Positions 56,501 through 61,200 of a stretch of 64,000 nt of DNA are shown in pieces. This DNA comes from Eunapius fragilis. Lineage: Eukaryota; Porifera; Demospongiae; Spongillida; Spongillidae. The position numbers and the translations under genes are program-made. Numbering within the stretch: the stretch's first letter is position 1; each line of letters starts with the position of its first letter. The notes below the pieces were generated by a model, which had not been told where the DNA came from, ran no database searches, and saw only the letters and a program-made list of their open reading frames with translations. The DNA lies in the NCBI GenBank assembly GCA_963681505.1, contig OY811991.1, positions 2,924,671-2,988,670 of the forward strand, read 5' to 3'.

Positions 56501-58075
56501 TTGATTGTGTGAACTAAATATGCATGCCTATTTTTAAAAAATCGCACGCCTTGCAATGGGAACAGATAAAAGTCAAGGCTTAACAAGTTTTTTAAAAAAC
56601 TACATATTTGGGGACAGGTATTGAAGAATTAACCTGTTGTGCCAAGTTTTCGTTACAGTTAACTCCACTTCAATACCAAGACTTACAGTACTCCATGGAA
56701 CACACGTCGCAACAGGGACTTCCAAGACAACATTAATATAGTTTAATTAAAAATAGAATGTGCAGCAGGCACACAGGTGGAGTTATAGTAAACTGTGTTT
56801 ACAGAACAGGTGCACAAGGTTGTACTCTCCCTCAATGGAAGAGTACACTGACCCTGTACATACCTTCAGAGCCTTGTCCTTGGCAATATCGAAGCCCTCA
56901 GCTATGATCCTAGGATGAAGGCCCTTAAAAGAAACATTCAATTTATAAGACAATAAAACGTCATATCTAGCATATTGTTTAGTGTGTTGGGTGGAGGGGA
57001 AGAAACGCATTTTTAAAACATTATGTTCCACAACAAAGTACATATAGGCATTCCACTGCTGCATGCGTACTACTAAATCACCTACCTCTGATATGTACAC
57101 ATCAGCTTGTTTCAAAAGTTCCCCAATGATGAGTACATTTGAGGTTGTTCCATCACCTGTGATGTCGTCCTACACAAAAACAGTACTCGGTAAGGCTTTC
57201 CCCCCGCCAGCAAACTACTGCCACACCAAAGCCAGCCTGTTTTCTTTTTTAAATATTGTTCTTAGGCAAATAAGCAATCCACAAACACACATATATATAT
57301 ATATATATCAGGCACTTTTGCAAGGACTCAAGAAGTGGGGCCTATTGCATTATATCTGTGTACTGCAAATTTCTACATTATACTGTATGGGGACAATACT
57401 TCAAAACTTTCCTAACCTAGTCACAGGTAGCTTACGGTTAAGGTTAGAGTTAGAGAGGTTAACAGTAAAGAGGGTTAAGGTTACAGTTAGAGAGAAGGAT
57501 AAGATTACAGTTAGAGAAGGTTAAGGTTAGGGTTAGTGAGAAGGTTAAGGTTAGGGTTAGAGTGGGTTATAAAATTTCATTGTCCACTATTATAGAACTT
57601 CTTACACTCCCAAACCAAATTAAGATCCAAGGATACTACATGTACTTATTAATGCCCCTTTACCAAAACGATTGAAGTACCACCGAACACGTCATACCTG
57701 GGCAGTTGCGACTCTTGCGATTAGTGAAGCTGTTGGGTGCTGGATTTGCTGTAGTGATTAGACGGACGACACGTTACAAAGCCCTCCAACCGCCTCAGGA
57801 AGCTACGAACACGTACCATCTCATGGAGGAGGACATTTCCATCCTTGGTCAGCTTAATGTCTCCCGCACCAGACACCAGCCTGTGGGGTAACGTGTGTTA
57901 TAACTACAAATGTTGTGCGTGGGTAATGCCGCGCTCACATCTTGATTGTTCCTTTGGGCCCCAGGTTTGTCTTGAGTATATCCTGAAGACTTCTAGCTGC
58001 AGTGATGTTAACCTGTAGCGCCTGTGCGGCTCTGGCAACCTCCGCTTTGGGATTCAACGACTTGACAGCTGCCAT
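20040..58075 (-). CDS. CCT6: T-complex protein 1 subunit zeta (CCT6), 18 exons found
   Basis: This subunit of the cytosolic TRiC/CCT chaperonin folds actin, tubulin and other proteins using ATP. Exons (minus): 58075-57939, 57880-57817, 57748-57698, 57169-57086, 56923-56864, 56158-56045, 55535-55432, 54336-54226, 54086-53972, 39475-39431, 39371-39289, 39128-39032, 38842-38776, 35878-about 35742, 34564-34478, 31980-31932, 20408-20336, 20115-20040. Apart from the uncertain 3' end of exon 14, sizes and phases agree with the peptide. Landmarks are [36 protein letters not shown] (ATP-binding GDGTT), [82 protein letters not shown] and [16 protein letters not shown]; it ends AGMSSLKSE. The segment between AAYSAL and AFAEAL (VKGRAQLGV in other CCT6) was not found, and exon 14 lacks a clear donor. 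Introns 9 (14.5 kb) and 16 (11.5 kb) are full of transposons. Confidence 0.95.
20219..20246. repeat. A-rich tract
   Basis: Nearly pure A run (one C) inside the last CCT6 intron. On either strand it could be the tail of a retroposed sequence, but nothing adjacent identifies one. Confidence 0.6.
20440..21180. other. CCT6 intron sequence without recognised gene; dispersed GGTTTTTT-type motif at 20887-20995
   Basis: A segment at about 20887-20995 (AGGTTTTTTGCCCC, then GGTTTTTTCC, then GGGCTCACCTACC and an ATA-rich end) resembles segments at about 25930-26015 and 46050-46130. Together they suggest a short dispersed repeat family, perhaps SINE- or MITE-like. No coding sequence is seen. Confidence 0.45.
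21181..21510 (+). pseudogene. hAT-like transposase fragment (THAP12/DUF4371-type)
   Basis: The frame reads [20 protein letters not shown], then [20 protein letters not shown]. After a frame change near 21370 comes [20 protein letters not shown] and [14 protein letters not shown]. This order (LQ..DI.EAY..IDD, then ARQxxRxNxPA, then IPFLDxxxxEL) is typical of the central region of hAT-like transposases related to THAP12. The N-terminus and the C-terminal dimerisation part are absent and the frame is broken. It sits in the last CCT6 intron in antisense orientation. Confidence 0.65.
21597..22227. mobile_element. MITE-like element with CAGGGTTCGAAATA-type ends
   Basis: The left end CAGGGTTCGAAATA and the inverted right end (CAGGGATCGAAATA read on the minus strand) are imperfect terminal repeats. 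Both flanks show AAAGA next to the ends, a possible 5-bp target duplication, though this is weak because the flank is A-rich. The 631-bp interior has no coding frame. It includes a 24-bp tandem duplication of a CAGTTGCCAGTACTAGTACT unit at about 21908-21956 and several CAGGTRC-type repeats near both ends. CAGGG ends are common in hAT-type elements, but the superfamily is not settled. Confidence 0.6.
22230..23230. other. CCT6 intron sequence, nothing recognised
   Basis: Only short frames are present. A 95-codon frame that starts at 23247 belongs to the next feature. Confidence 0.4.
23235..23620 (+). pseudogene. piggyBac-like transposase fragment (DDE_Tnp_1_7 type), copy 1
   Basis: The frame includes [20 protein letters not shown], then [11 protein letters not shown], which matches the C-terminal pattern YFDAxxxIDxxNxxRQxxLxLE of piggyBac-like DDE transposases. 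It is closely similar to 41046-41480, where the same motif is followed by a longer stretch. In this copy the sequence between the LxLE motif and [12 protein letters not shown] is deleted relative to the other copy. Dead fragment. Confidence 0.6.
23870..24360 (+). pseudogene. non-LTR retrotransposon (RLE/R2-like) reverse transcriptase fragment
   Basis: RT motifs of a [24 protein letters not shown] (catalytic Asp region), then [20 protein letters not shown], then a TGA at 24195-24197, then [12 protein letters not shown] (YADD catalytic box, about 24260-24295). The peptide breaks off at QSAAKWAG, where hAT sequence begins (about 24362). The family also appears at 25.1, 27.0, 29.1, 29.9 and 42.9 kb. 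The endonuclease pieces there are of the restriction-like (RLE) type, so the whole is an R2/NeSL/CRE-like element and not an APE-type LINE. Confidence 0.8.
24362..24700 (+). pseudogene. hAT transposase C-terminal dimerisation fragment
   Basis: The frame at 24464-24694 reads [40 protein letters not shown]. This is the hAT dimerisation signature (WW..h...FP.LA.MA.kYLAVPASSA..FS). The first part (about 24362-24535) is nearly identical to 26790-26955, where it is preceded by more hAT sequence and followed by LINE sequence. The left junction here is with LINE RT. It is therefore part of a chimera. Confidence 0.75.
25105..25690 (+). pseudogene. RLE-type LINE: endonuclease domain fragment
   Basis: It begins with a [24 protein letters not shown] linker, then the zinc-binding signature [20 protein letters not shown] plus [12 protein letters not shown]. 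Near 25440-25510 it continues with the restriction-like endonuclease core ([25 protein letters not shown]), and it ends near [10 protein letters not shown]. The frame shifts near 25440. CCHC followed by PD..(D/E)xK-like motifs is characteristic of the C-terminus of R2-group LINEs. Confidence 0.75.
26390..26955 (+). pseudogene. hAT transposase central fragment, joined to LINE at 26955
   Basis: Frames include [40 protein letters not shown] and later [19 protein letters not shown], followed by the stretch shared with 24362-24535 (MEW near 26950). The text then switches from MEW to LINE sequence ([14 protein letters not shown]) at about 26955. The hAT C-terminus that would follow is instead found at 24.54-24.69 kb. 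This suggests rearrangement between two originally nested elements. Confidence 0.6.
26956..28300 (+). pseudogene. RLE-type LINE: RT thumb and endonuclease fragment
   Basis: The frame starts [20 protein letters not shown], then [20 protein letters not shown] (thumb/linker). After frame changes near 27300 it continues with [24 protein letters not shown] sequence and the CCHC region (TQCRIC, then [13 protein letters not shown]), then [14 protein letters not shown] (27910-27960) and [14 protein letters not shown]. The homologous stretch at 29335 shows the uninterrupted LINE sequence across the 5' junction ([12 protein letters not shown]). At least three frame breaks. Confidence 0.78.
28360..28990. 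other. intron sequence, probably LINE-derived 3' region
   Basis: No recognisable domain. Position after an endonuclease fragment suggests a LINE 3' untranslated region, but no poly-A tail or target duplication is visible. Confidence 0.3.
29009..29070. repeat. 3-copy 20-bp tandem repeat
   Basis: The unit TGTCCGACCAAAAATATAAA and two close variants occur in direct tandem. Confidence 0.8.
29085..29700 (+). pseudogene. RLE-type LINE: RT C-terminal and thumb fragment
   Basis: Frames read [20 protein letters not shown], then [20 protein letters not shown] and [19 protein letters not shown]. After a frame change, [20 protein letters not shown] and [20 protein letters not shown] follow. The last motif is homologous to [20 protein letters not shown] at 27.15 kb. 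This copy crosses the point where the 26.96-kb copy joins hAT, so it shows the native LINE sequence there. The end, near 29697, is a TGA. Confidence 0.75.
29850..30620 (+). pseudogene. RLE-type LINE: heavily decayed endonuclease fragment
   Basis: Scattered frames resemble the same linker and endonuclease region ([16 protein letters not shown] near 29958-30000; [18 protein letters not shown] near 30205-30265). The C-terminal helix [21 protein letters not shown] is duplicated by an internal 64-bp tandem repeat. Many frame breaks. Confidence 0.6.
30292..30419. repeat. 64-bp perfect or near-perfect tandem duplication
   Basis: Copies at 30292-30355 and 30356-30419 differ by one base (TTACTTAAAG versus TTACATAAAG). 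The duplication lies inside the decayed LINE endonuclease. Confidence 0.9.
30630..31925. other. CCT6 intron, nothing recognised
   Basis: AT-rich; no coding or repeat family seen. Confidence 0.5.
32362..32700 (+). pseudogene. RecQ-like helicase N-terminal fragment (left arm)
   Basis: The frame starts [18 protein letters not shown] and contains [20 protein letters not shown] (Q-motif region), Walker [12 protein letters not shown] and motif Ia [13 protein letters not shown] (RecQ consensus SPLIxLMxDQV, with Asp to Gly here). It then breaks off at about residue 105, before the DEAH box. The right arm repeats it inverted at 33532-33240 with MKDQV intact but RLPTGSGKP in place of SGKS. The two arms have diverged independently. 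This supplies the half of the helicase that is missing at 14.9-15.9 kb. Confidence 0.8.
32700..32930 (-). pseudogene. DUF6589-type fragment
   Basis: The minus-strand frame reads [40 protein letters not shown] and [20 protein letters not shown]. This matches the segment IWKFFYSSRSGGDFGTLYQC, then NACEDFLEIISAGLVTSAAL of the gene at 15.96-19.6 kb. Part of it is repeated inverted at about 33118-33205 on the plus strand. Confidence 0.75.
34751..34893. repeat. 36-bp minisatellite, 4 copies
   Basis: The unit starts CTTGACCCCATATTTGGATT. Copies begin at 34751, 34787, 34823 and 34859. A lone copy with the same CGCACAACACACC leader recurs at about 35677-35708, immediately next to CCT6 exon 14. Confidence 0.92.
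35879..37585. other. CCT6 intron 13, microsatellite and local duplications only
   Basis: It contains a (CA)n tract at 36437-36489. Around 36590-36840 there is an imperfect local duplication of about 160 bp, with the unit GACCCTGTTTGCGGCTTAGT at about 36678 and 36738. No gene recognised. Confidence 0.6.
37589..38403. mobile_element. MITE-like DNA transposon with about 36-bp TIRs and TA target site
   Basis: The left end CAGGGTGTTTGCGAAAGAAC and the right end, read inverted as CAGGGTCTTTGCAAAAGAGC, match over about 36 bp with a few differences. Both are flanked by TA (37587-37588 and 38404-38405). The 815-bp AT-rich interior has no coding frame. TA duplication and CAGGGT ends point to a Tc1/mariner- or pogo-like nonautonomous element. 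Confidence 0.8.
38990..39027. repeat. (CA)n microsatellite abutting a CCT6 splice donor
   Basis: On the minus strand this is a (GT)n tract that begins about 5 bp inside the intron after exon 12 (donor GTTAGTGTGTG). Its length could influence splicing. Confidence 0.85.
39680..41000 (+). pseudogene. DIRS/Ngaro-like YR retroelement fragment
   Basis: The segment opens with a terminal-type sequence (GAATTAGACAGAAACTATGC near 39699) shared with the elements at 43.8, 44.0 and 45.6 kb. A short ORF1 start follows at 39829 ([20 protein letters not shown]). Most of ORF1 and all RT are deleted. It continues into a tyrosine recombinase: the N-terminal SAM-like part [20 protein letters not shown] (about 40195-40255), [15 protein letters not shown], then a frame break, then [20 protein letters not shown] (about 40498-40560) and MKIPSR/ERYF-type remnants near 40680. 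Several frame breaks; dead. Confidence 0.7.
41040..41480 (+). pseudogene. piggyBac-like transposase fragment, copy 2
   Basis: Conceptual reading gives SYFDAASI, then [15 protein letters not shown] near 41215-41300 across frame breaks, then [20 protein letters not shown] (about 41325-41385), the C-terminal pattern of piggyBac-like DDE_Tnp_1_7 proteins. It retains the segment that copy 1 (23.2 kb) lacks. The frame continues to [13 protein letters not shown] at 41624, which may be a remnant of a terminal Cys-rich part. Confidence 0.6.
42061..42078. repeat. interstitial telomere-type repeat (CCCTAA)3
   Basis: Three perfect CCCTAA units, about 90 bp upstream of a Penelope-like fragment. Confidence 0.85.
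42150..42300 (+). pseudogene. Penelope-like or related retroelement fragment
   Basis: Frames read [17 protein letters not shown] and then [16 protein letters not shown]. The pattern LxxLKxNxDIxIKxADKG is the N-terminal RT signature of Penelope-like elements. A related fragment is at 47.11 kb. Short, with a frame break. Confidence 0.5.
42890..43720 (+). pseudogene. RLE-type LINE: thumb and endonuclease fragment
   Basis: It begins in the linker ([20 protein letters not shown], then [12 protein letters not shown]). It continues in another frame with [20 protein letters not shown], the zinc-binding part [20 protein letters not shown] plus [12 protein letters not shown], and [16 protein letters not shown] near 43575. 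It is the same family as the 25.1- and 27.0-kb copies. The PDLVI segment seen at 27.9 kb appears deleted here. Confidence 0.78.
44041..44350. repeat. A1, left copy of 310-bp direct repeat
   Basis: It matches A2 at 45582-45891. The first bases are ATACACTTTTCTGTC. It contains GAATTAGACAGAAAATATGC, a variant of the sequence also found near 39699 and 43810. Confidence 0.92.
44352..44999 (+). CDS. ORF1 (Gag-like) of the YR retroelement
   Basis: A 215-codon frame starting just inside A1 (a second ATG lies at 44364). The N-terminal half is charged and likely helical ([20 protein letters not shown]). The middle has [20 protein letters not shown], then [20 protein letters not shown] and a basic KKRKR run. 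This order is characteristic, from memory, of ORF1 proteins of DIRS/Ngaro-like elements in sponges and cnidarians. It ends in half of a zinc knuckle (CYGCGEWG) followed by VI and a stop, so the CCHC motif is cut short. No RT, RNase H or recombinase follows before B1. GC content is clearly higher than in the surroundings. Confidence 0.75.
   Translation: MAASMATEAAGDGDDTQRRDTTRTGLTREQIALILNEVTGLKKVLARRDDEFVEMMAKATRERQHTFVRPGNQSQYDFTNAVLGQVQEALRGVKRGDLAESAPVVCALEQAAEMLVRRMRLIRIADRSEYGWAVVAEYETDELALDSDDEKKISIAEKEAERKWLKKRKRQTDEGTRGPPKEAAPHIASSSDAGRSASLKAAAGPCYGCGEWGVI
45211..45410. repeat. 25-bp minisatellite, about 7-8 copies
   Basis: The unit is CCTGGATTATGTGGGGCCAC plus AGCGG. It lies inside the nested YR element between ORF1 and B1. 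Confidence 0.9.
45493..45891. repeat. B1-A2 direct repeat block
   Basis: B1 (45493-45581) is followed without gap by A2 (45582-45891). Both have a second copy elsewhere in the element (B2 46211-46299, A1 44041-44350). A C homopolymer starts at about 45893, right after A2. Confidence 0.92.
46211..46299. repeat. B2, right copy of 89-bp direct repeat
   Basis: It matches B1 and forms the right end of the nested element. Minisatellite resumes at 46300. Confidence 0.9.
46300..46770 (+). repeat. coding minisatellite of 21- and 27-bp units
   Basis: Units ACTGAAGGAGCTATTGGCGA(T) and ACTGAAGGAGCTACATGTAC plus TGATGGT alternate over about 470 bp. All unit lengths are multiples of three and encode TEGAIGD or TEGATCTDG in the frame of the ATG at 43951. 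Open frames on both strands here are consequences of this. Confidence 0.9.
46820..46925 (+). pseudogene. gypsy integrase core fragment
   Basis: Conceptual reading gives [10 protein letters not shown], a frame break, then [17 protein letters not shown]. This is the first catalytic Asp region of a Ty3/gypsy integrase. It is a different subfamily from the element at 8.7 kb (MDILGPLP, YFTKWTEAFP). Confidence 0.65.
47110..47235 (+). pseudogene. Penelope-like retroelement fragment
   Basis: The frame reads [20 protein letters not shown] and [16 protein letters not shown], matching the Penelope-type RT N-terminal signature also seen at 42.2 kb. Confidence 0.5.
47271..47600 (-). CDS. possible membrane-protein exon, unrecognised
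   Basis: A minus-strand frame from about 47595 reads [20 protein letters not shown], then [20 protein letters not shown], then a hydrophilic tail to a stop at 47271. Two hydrophobic segments separated by WKFFIYLTT faintly recall the rolling-stone-like membrane proteins, but similarity is weak. No partner exon was found. It could be an exon of a gene carried or interrupted by transposons, or chance. Confidence 0.25.
   Translation of the reverse strand, partial: STPRATRNLSFLAIRRFEFYIFSWLIILAITHNFKWKFFIYLTTLTNILINIDLLVLTTLDRRQPIQCGGSEGQYTMEETSRPNGHMIRRQFVAQRRWSGYNRCHNGNC
47660..47755. repeat. GTGGGATTGGTA-type short tandem repeat
   Basis: Degenerate Gly/Ser-type repeat of GGGATTGGTAGTGGTAGT units. 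Confidence 0.7.
47826..47910 (+). repeat. isolated units of the 21/27-bp coding minisatellite
   Basis: AGCTACATGTACTGATGGTA and two further units of the 46.3-kb repeat occur 1.1 kb away, with GGAATACTGAAGAAGCTACT at the end. This suggests the host element was rearranged. Confidence 0.75.
48278..50991 (+). CDS. DDE-transposase-like gene, multi-exon and largely intact, antisense in CCT6 intron 9
   Basis: Exons: 48278-48548, 48607-48749, 48842-48945, 49002-49105, 49159-49268, about 49327-49395, 49452-49525, 49615-49710, 49764-49856, 49908-50008, 50120-50272, 50333-50452, 50646-50803, 50853-50991. Phases agree at all joins except the fifth/sixth, which I could not settle. The protein (roughly 560 aa) has a zinc-binding-like part ([20 protein letters not shown]) and candidate catalytic residues in [18 protein letters not shown] (D), [18 protein letters not shown] (D) and [20 protein letters not shown] (E). 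A Cys-rich segment ([17 protein letters not shown]) and an acidic tail follow. The order resembles Mutator/Kolobok-like DDE proteins of cnidarians and sponges; the superfamily is not certain. No terminal repeats were seen, so it is either a transposon whose ends I missed or a domesticated gene. The start could be the second ATG (48290). Confidence 0.72.
50455..50622. repeat. (TG)n microsatellite in an intron of the DDE gene
   Basis: The tract begins directly after the donor GTGAGTG of exon 12 and ends about 20 bp before the acceptor of exon 13, filling most of the intron. Confidence 0.92.
51415..51543. repeat. 18-bp minisatellite, about 7 copies
   Basis: The unit is GAGGATGGTGGCTGACCC, with later copies GAGGGTGG and GAAGGTGG. 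Confidence 0.92.
51600..53130. other. CCT6 intron, nothing recognised
   Basis: No coding family, structured RNA or element ends seen. Confidence 0.45.
53140..53550 (+). pseudogene. tyrosine recombinase C-terminal fragment of a YR retroelement
   Basis: Broken frames read [16 protein letters not shown] (about 53235-53280), then [20 protein letters not shown] (about 53342-53400), [39 protein letters not shown] and a TAG. The motif [13 protein letters not shown] holds the catalytic His-x-x-Arg of DIRS/Ngaro recombinases; here the Arg is Cys. A stop replaces the residue after KDG, where the conserved Tyr region would begin (YVKDS). The fragment is therefore inactive. It complements the N-terminal recombinase piece at 40.2 kb. 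Confidence 0.8.
54166..54225. repeat. (CA)n/(CATA)n microsatellite at a CCT6 donor
   Basis: On the minus strand the GT repeat starts exactly at the donor of exon 8 (54226/54225), so the 5' splice site is the first unit of the microsatellite. Confidence 0.88.
55005..55385. repeat. about 66-bp tandem repeat, 5-6 copies
   Basis: The unit contains ATTAAGAAGCAAGCAGTAAG and GTAACACCAGTCCTCCAGA. The last copy lies about 45 bp from CCT6 exon 7. The repeated open frames on both strands come from the unit length. Confidence 0.9.
57430..57570. repeat. degenerate GGTTAG/GGTTAA-rich tract
   Basis: Repeated GGTTAAGGTTAGGGTTAG-like units with insertions, telomere-like but not regular. It lies in CCT6 intron 3. 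Confidence 0.7.
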
Positions 58076-58203
58076 CGTTTTTTCACCTCTTCCACGTGTT
58101 ATTCTATAAAGCGCGCATGCGGTTAAGAGTGAAAGATGTGCTCTATTTGAATTTATTTCAATTCGTTTGTGTATATAAATACAGTGTTAAGTTTAGGGTA
58201 ATC
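58076..58203. promoter_or_regulatory. bidirectional promoter region, CCT6 / malectin
   Basis: Only 128 bp separate the two start codons, so both promoters and 5' UTRs must fit here or overlap the genes. A TATA-like GTATATAAAT lies at 58171-58180, 24-33 bp before the malectin ATG. That is close enough that it may be in the leader and not a true TATA box. Confidence 0.6.
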
Positions 58204-61200
58204 ATGCCCGTGTCAAGGCTCTTCGTCATTCTGTGCATTTCTGCTGTTCGGCTCACTCAAGTACTCGCCGACTATGAAGTGATATACGCTGTAAACTGTG
58301 GAGGGCCGAAGCACACGGACAGGTTTGGTATCCAATACCAATCCGACGGTAACCCCGAAGGAATTGGTTCGGAGTACGGCAGAGGTTTAATGATCTCCCG
58401 AGTTCATCCTGAAGACGCGATCCTCTATCAAACTGAACGTTACCATGTCACCTACTTCGCTTACGACGTTCATATTCCTCGTGACGGCGTTTATTTGCTT
58501 ATCCTGAAATTTTCAGAAGTTTACTTCGAGCACCCTGGAGGAAAGGTTCGTTGCCTTTGGCCCTGTACAGGTTAGATACACCAGCGTACAGTACCCACTG
58601 TGAACACTACATTATCCCCCCCACCCCGGCGTGTAGCTCAGGGTGTATTTAAGGAGATGTGACGGTGATGCTGCCGCGTGGAAGTTAATGCCTTGACGTT
58701 GCCCAGGCATCAACCCACATCCCTCCCCTCTCCTCCTCCTTCCTCTCCCTCTCCTTCCCTCCCTCCCCTCCTTCCTCTCCTTCCCTCCCTCTCTTCCCTC
58801 TCCTCTTCCTCCCTCATCCTCCTCCCTCTCCTCCCTCCTCCTCCTCCCTCTCCTCCCTCCTCCTCCTCCTCTCTCGTCCTCCCTCTCCTTCCTCTCCTTC
58901 CCTTCCTCTCTTTCCTCTCCTCCTTCCTCTCCTCCTTCCTCTCCTTCCCTCCTCTCCTTCCCTCTCCTCTTCCTCCCTCCTCCTCCTCTCTCTCCTCCTC
59001 CCTCTCCTCCCTCTTCTCCTTCCTCTCCTTCCCTCCCTCTCTTCCCTCTCCTCTTCCTCCCTCTCCACCCTCTCCTTCCCTCCCTCCCTTCCCTCTCCTC
59101 TTCCTCCCTCCTCCTCCTCTCTCTCCTCCTCCCTCTCCTCCCTCTTCTCCTTCCTCTCCTTCCCTCCTCTCTTCCCTCTCCTCTTCCTCCCTTCCTCCTC
59201 CCTCCTCCTCTTCCTCCTCTCCTCCTCCTTCTCCCTCCTCTCCTTCCCTTCCTCTCCTTTCCTCCCTCTCTTTGCTCTCCTCTTCCTCACCCTCTTCCAC
59301 CCTCTCCTTTCTCTCCTCCTCCCTCTCCTCTCTCCTCCTCCCTCTCCTCTCTCCTCCTCCCTCTCCTCCTCTCTCCTCCTCCCTCTCCTCCCTCTCCTCT
59401 CTCTCCTCCTCCCTCTCCTCCCTCTCCTCCTCCCTCTCCTTCCCTCCCTCTCTTCCCTCTCCTCCCTCTATCTACCCTGCTCTCACATGCACCCTTTATA
59501 TAGCGCTTCATTATGTTGGCTTGCATAACAGGCCTTACCCATTGTTCACAGTGGGATTGGTTGGGGCTTATTCTGGTGTGTTGTAGCGGAATGAATGTGG
59601 CGGTCAAGGAGTGAGTGTGACAAAGAGGGGGTGGATTAGTTAAACTTAACTTGTATTGTATGTTGTTTGGGGTATCAATGACCTTATTGGTCCTGAGGTG
59701 CATATAATCCCTGCCTTAACAAGAGAGTAACCTAACGTTTTGTTAGATAAACCTAACGTCATATATTGGGTACATACCAAACGTTCTGATAATTAAGCCA
59801 TTGTCACTGCATGTCACGTGCATGTAGTTACTTAATCAATAAGCGCTGGATGTTAGTATACTCCCTATTACTATTATGAAGCCATAAGGTTACATCTAAT
59901 AAAAGTGGGGTTGGTCATTAACCTTGCATGGCTGCAAGTGATGGCTTGGTTCTGTAGACTAAGCATGGTTCCCTGAGGATTTTGTTACATAGAGAACCTC
60001 TCTGTCTCAACCTTCAGGTGTTTGATGTTGCACTCAATGGCCAGCACACTGTGCTGAAGGACTTTGACATATTTGCTAAAGTCGGCAAAGCGGCTGCCTT
60101 GGATGAAGTGGTGCCATTTACCATACAAGGATCGCATCTGACGGTCGGCGGGGAGACAAGTGATTTTGATGGCACCCTCAGGGTGGAGTTCCTTAAGGTT
60201 AGGGCACGGTGTTTTTTTTTTTTTTTTACTGGTAAAGAAAGGTAATGTGTTTAAGGTTCAAAGCTTTTTGGCGTCACAACGGATTCACACAGGCAAGGAC
60301 GTAAGGTACTTAAAGGGGAGGAGGTGCTACCAAAAGCGCGCAGGGCGTTGCTGAACTGCACGCACCGATCGGGCACAGAATATGCGTATAAAAGGAACTC
60401 GCGAGTCACAAGCACGTGACTGTTTTTGATCTAGCTCGCTGGACCTTTGTCCCAACCCAACATGCTATCCCACGTCAAACATGTGCCTTTTACTTTCAAT
60501 TATAAATGCCCTTTTTCACATAAGAACCTCCAACAAGATGATAAACATGCATGTGCAGGTTAGTTTCGTCTAAGACGAAATAGGTTCTTTGTAGCATCAA
60601 ACTGGCCGAGAAAGGTGTCCTGAAACGCTCAATCTGGCTATCATTAGACAGAGGTCAACGTCACCATATTATTAGCAAAGCTGTATACATGCACGAGCTT
60701 GAGCGTGTGTGATCGGATTGATCTTCTCTTTTTTTTTGTGGATCTGGATAGCAAAGGTAGATTATCTTGCGTGTCCTATGGTTATATGAGAATAGAACAA
60801 CAGCGCATAGATAAGACACCATTGTTGTTTGGATTGGCCGCACGGCTGATTGAAATTGTGACTCGCTAGCTCCTGATTTCCTCCTTTATGTCTAGACCTC
60901 TGCTTATACACATGAGTACCAAAGTATGCTTGTTATGTATTCCTGCATATCTTACGTACTTACCGTACATTATGCCACCCGTGCGAATCCGCCTTAAGAT
61001 AATATTGCTAGAGCATTGTTCGTGGTAGATACTGGTGAGATGAGGACATGATTTCACATGCCACAGTGTATGGTCCACTCAGTATGGTCTTATTATGACC
61101 TTGTAGCAACATGGATATTGTATCATTCTCTTTCCAAAACAGGGAAGTGCAGATAACCCTAAGATCAACGCTATCGCCGTGATTAAAACAATTGGTGATC

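Noticed and set aside
58678..59703. Long Ser/Pro/Leu- and Glu/Arg-rich open frames on both strands
   Set aside because: They lie in the polypyrimidine tract of malectin intron 1; the composition removes stop codons on both strands.
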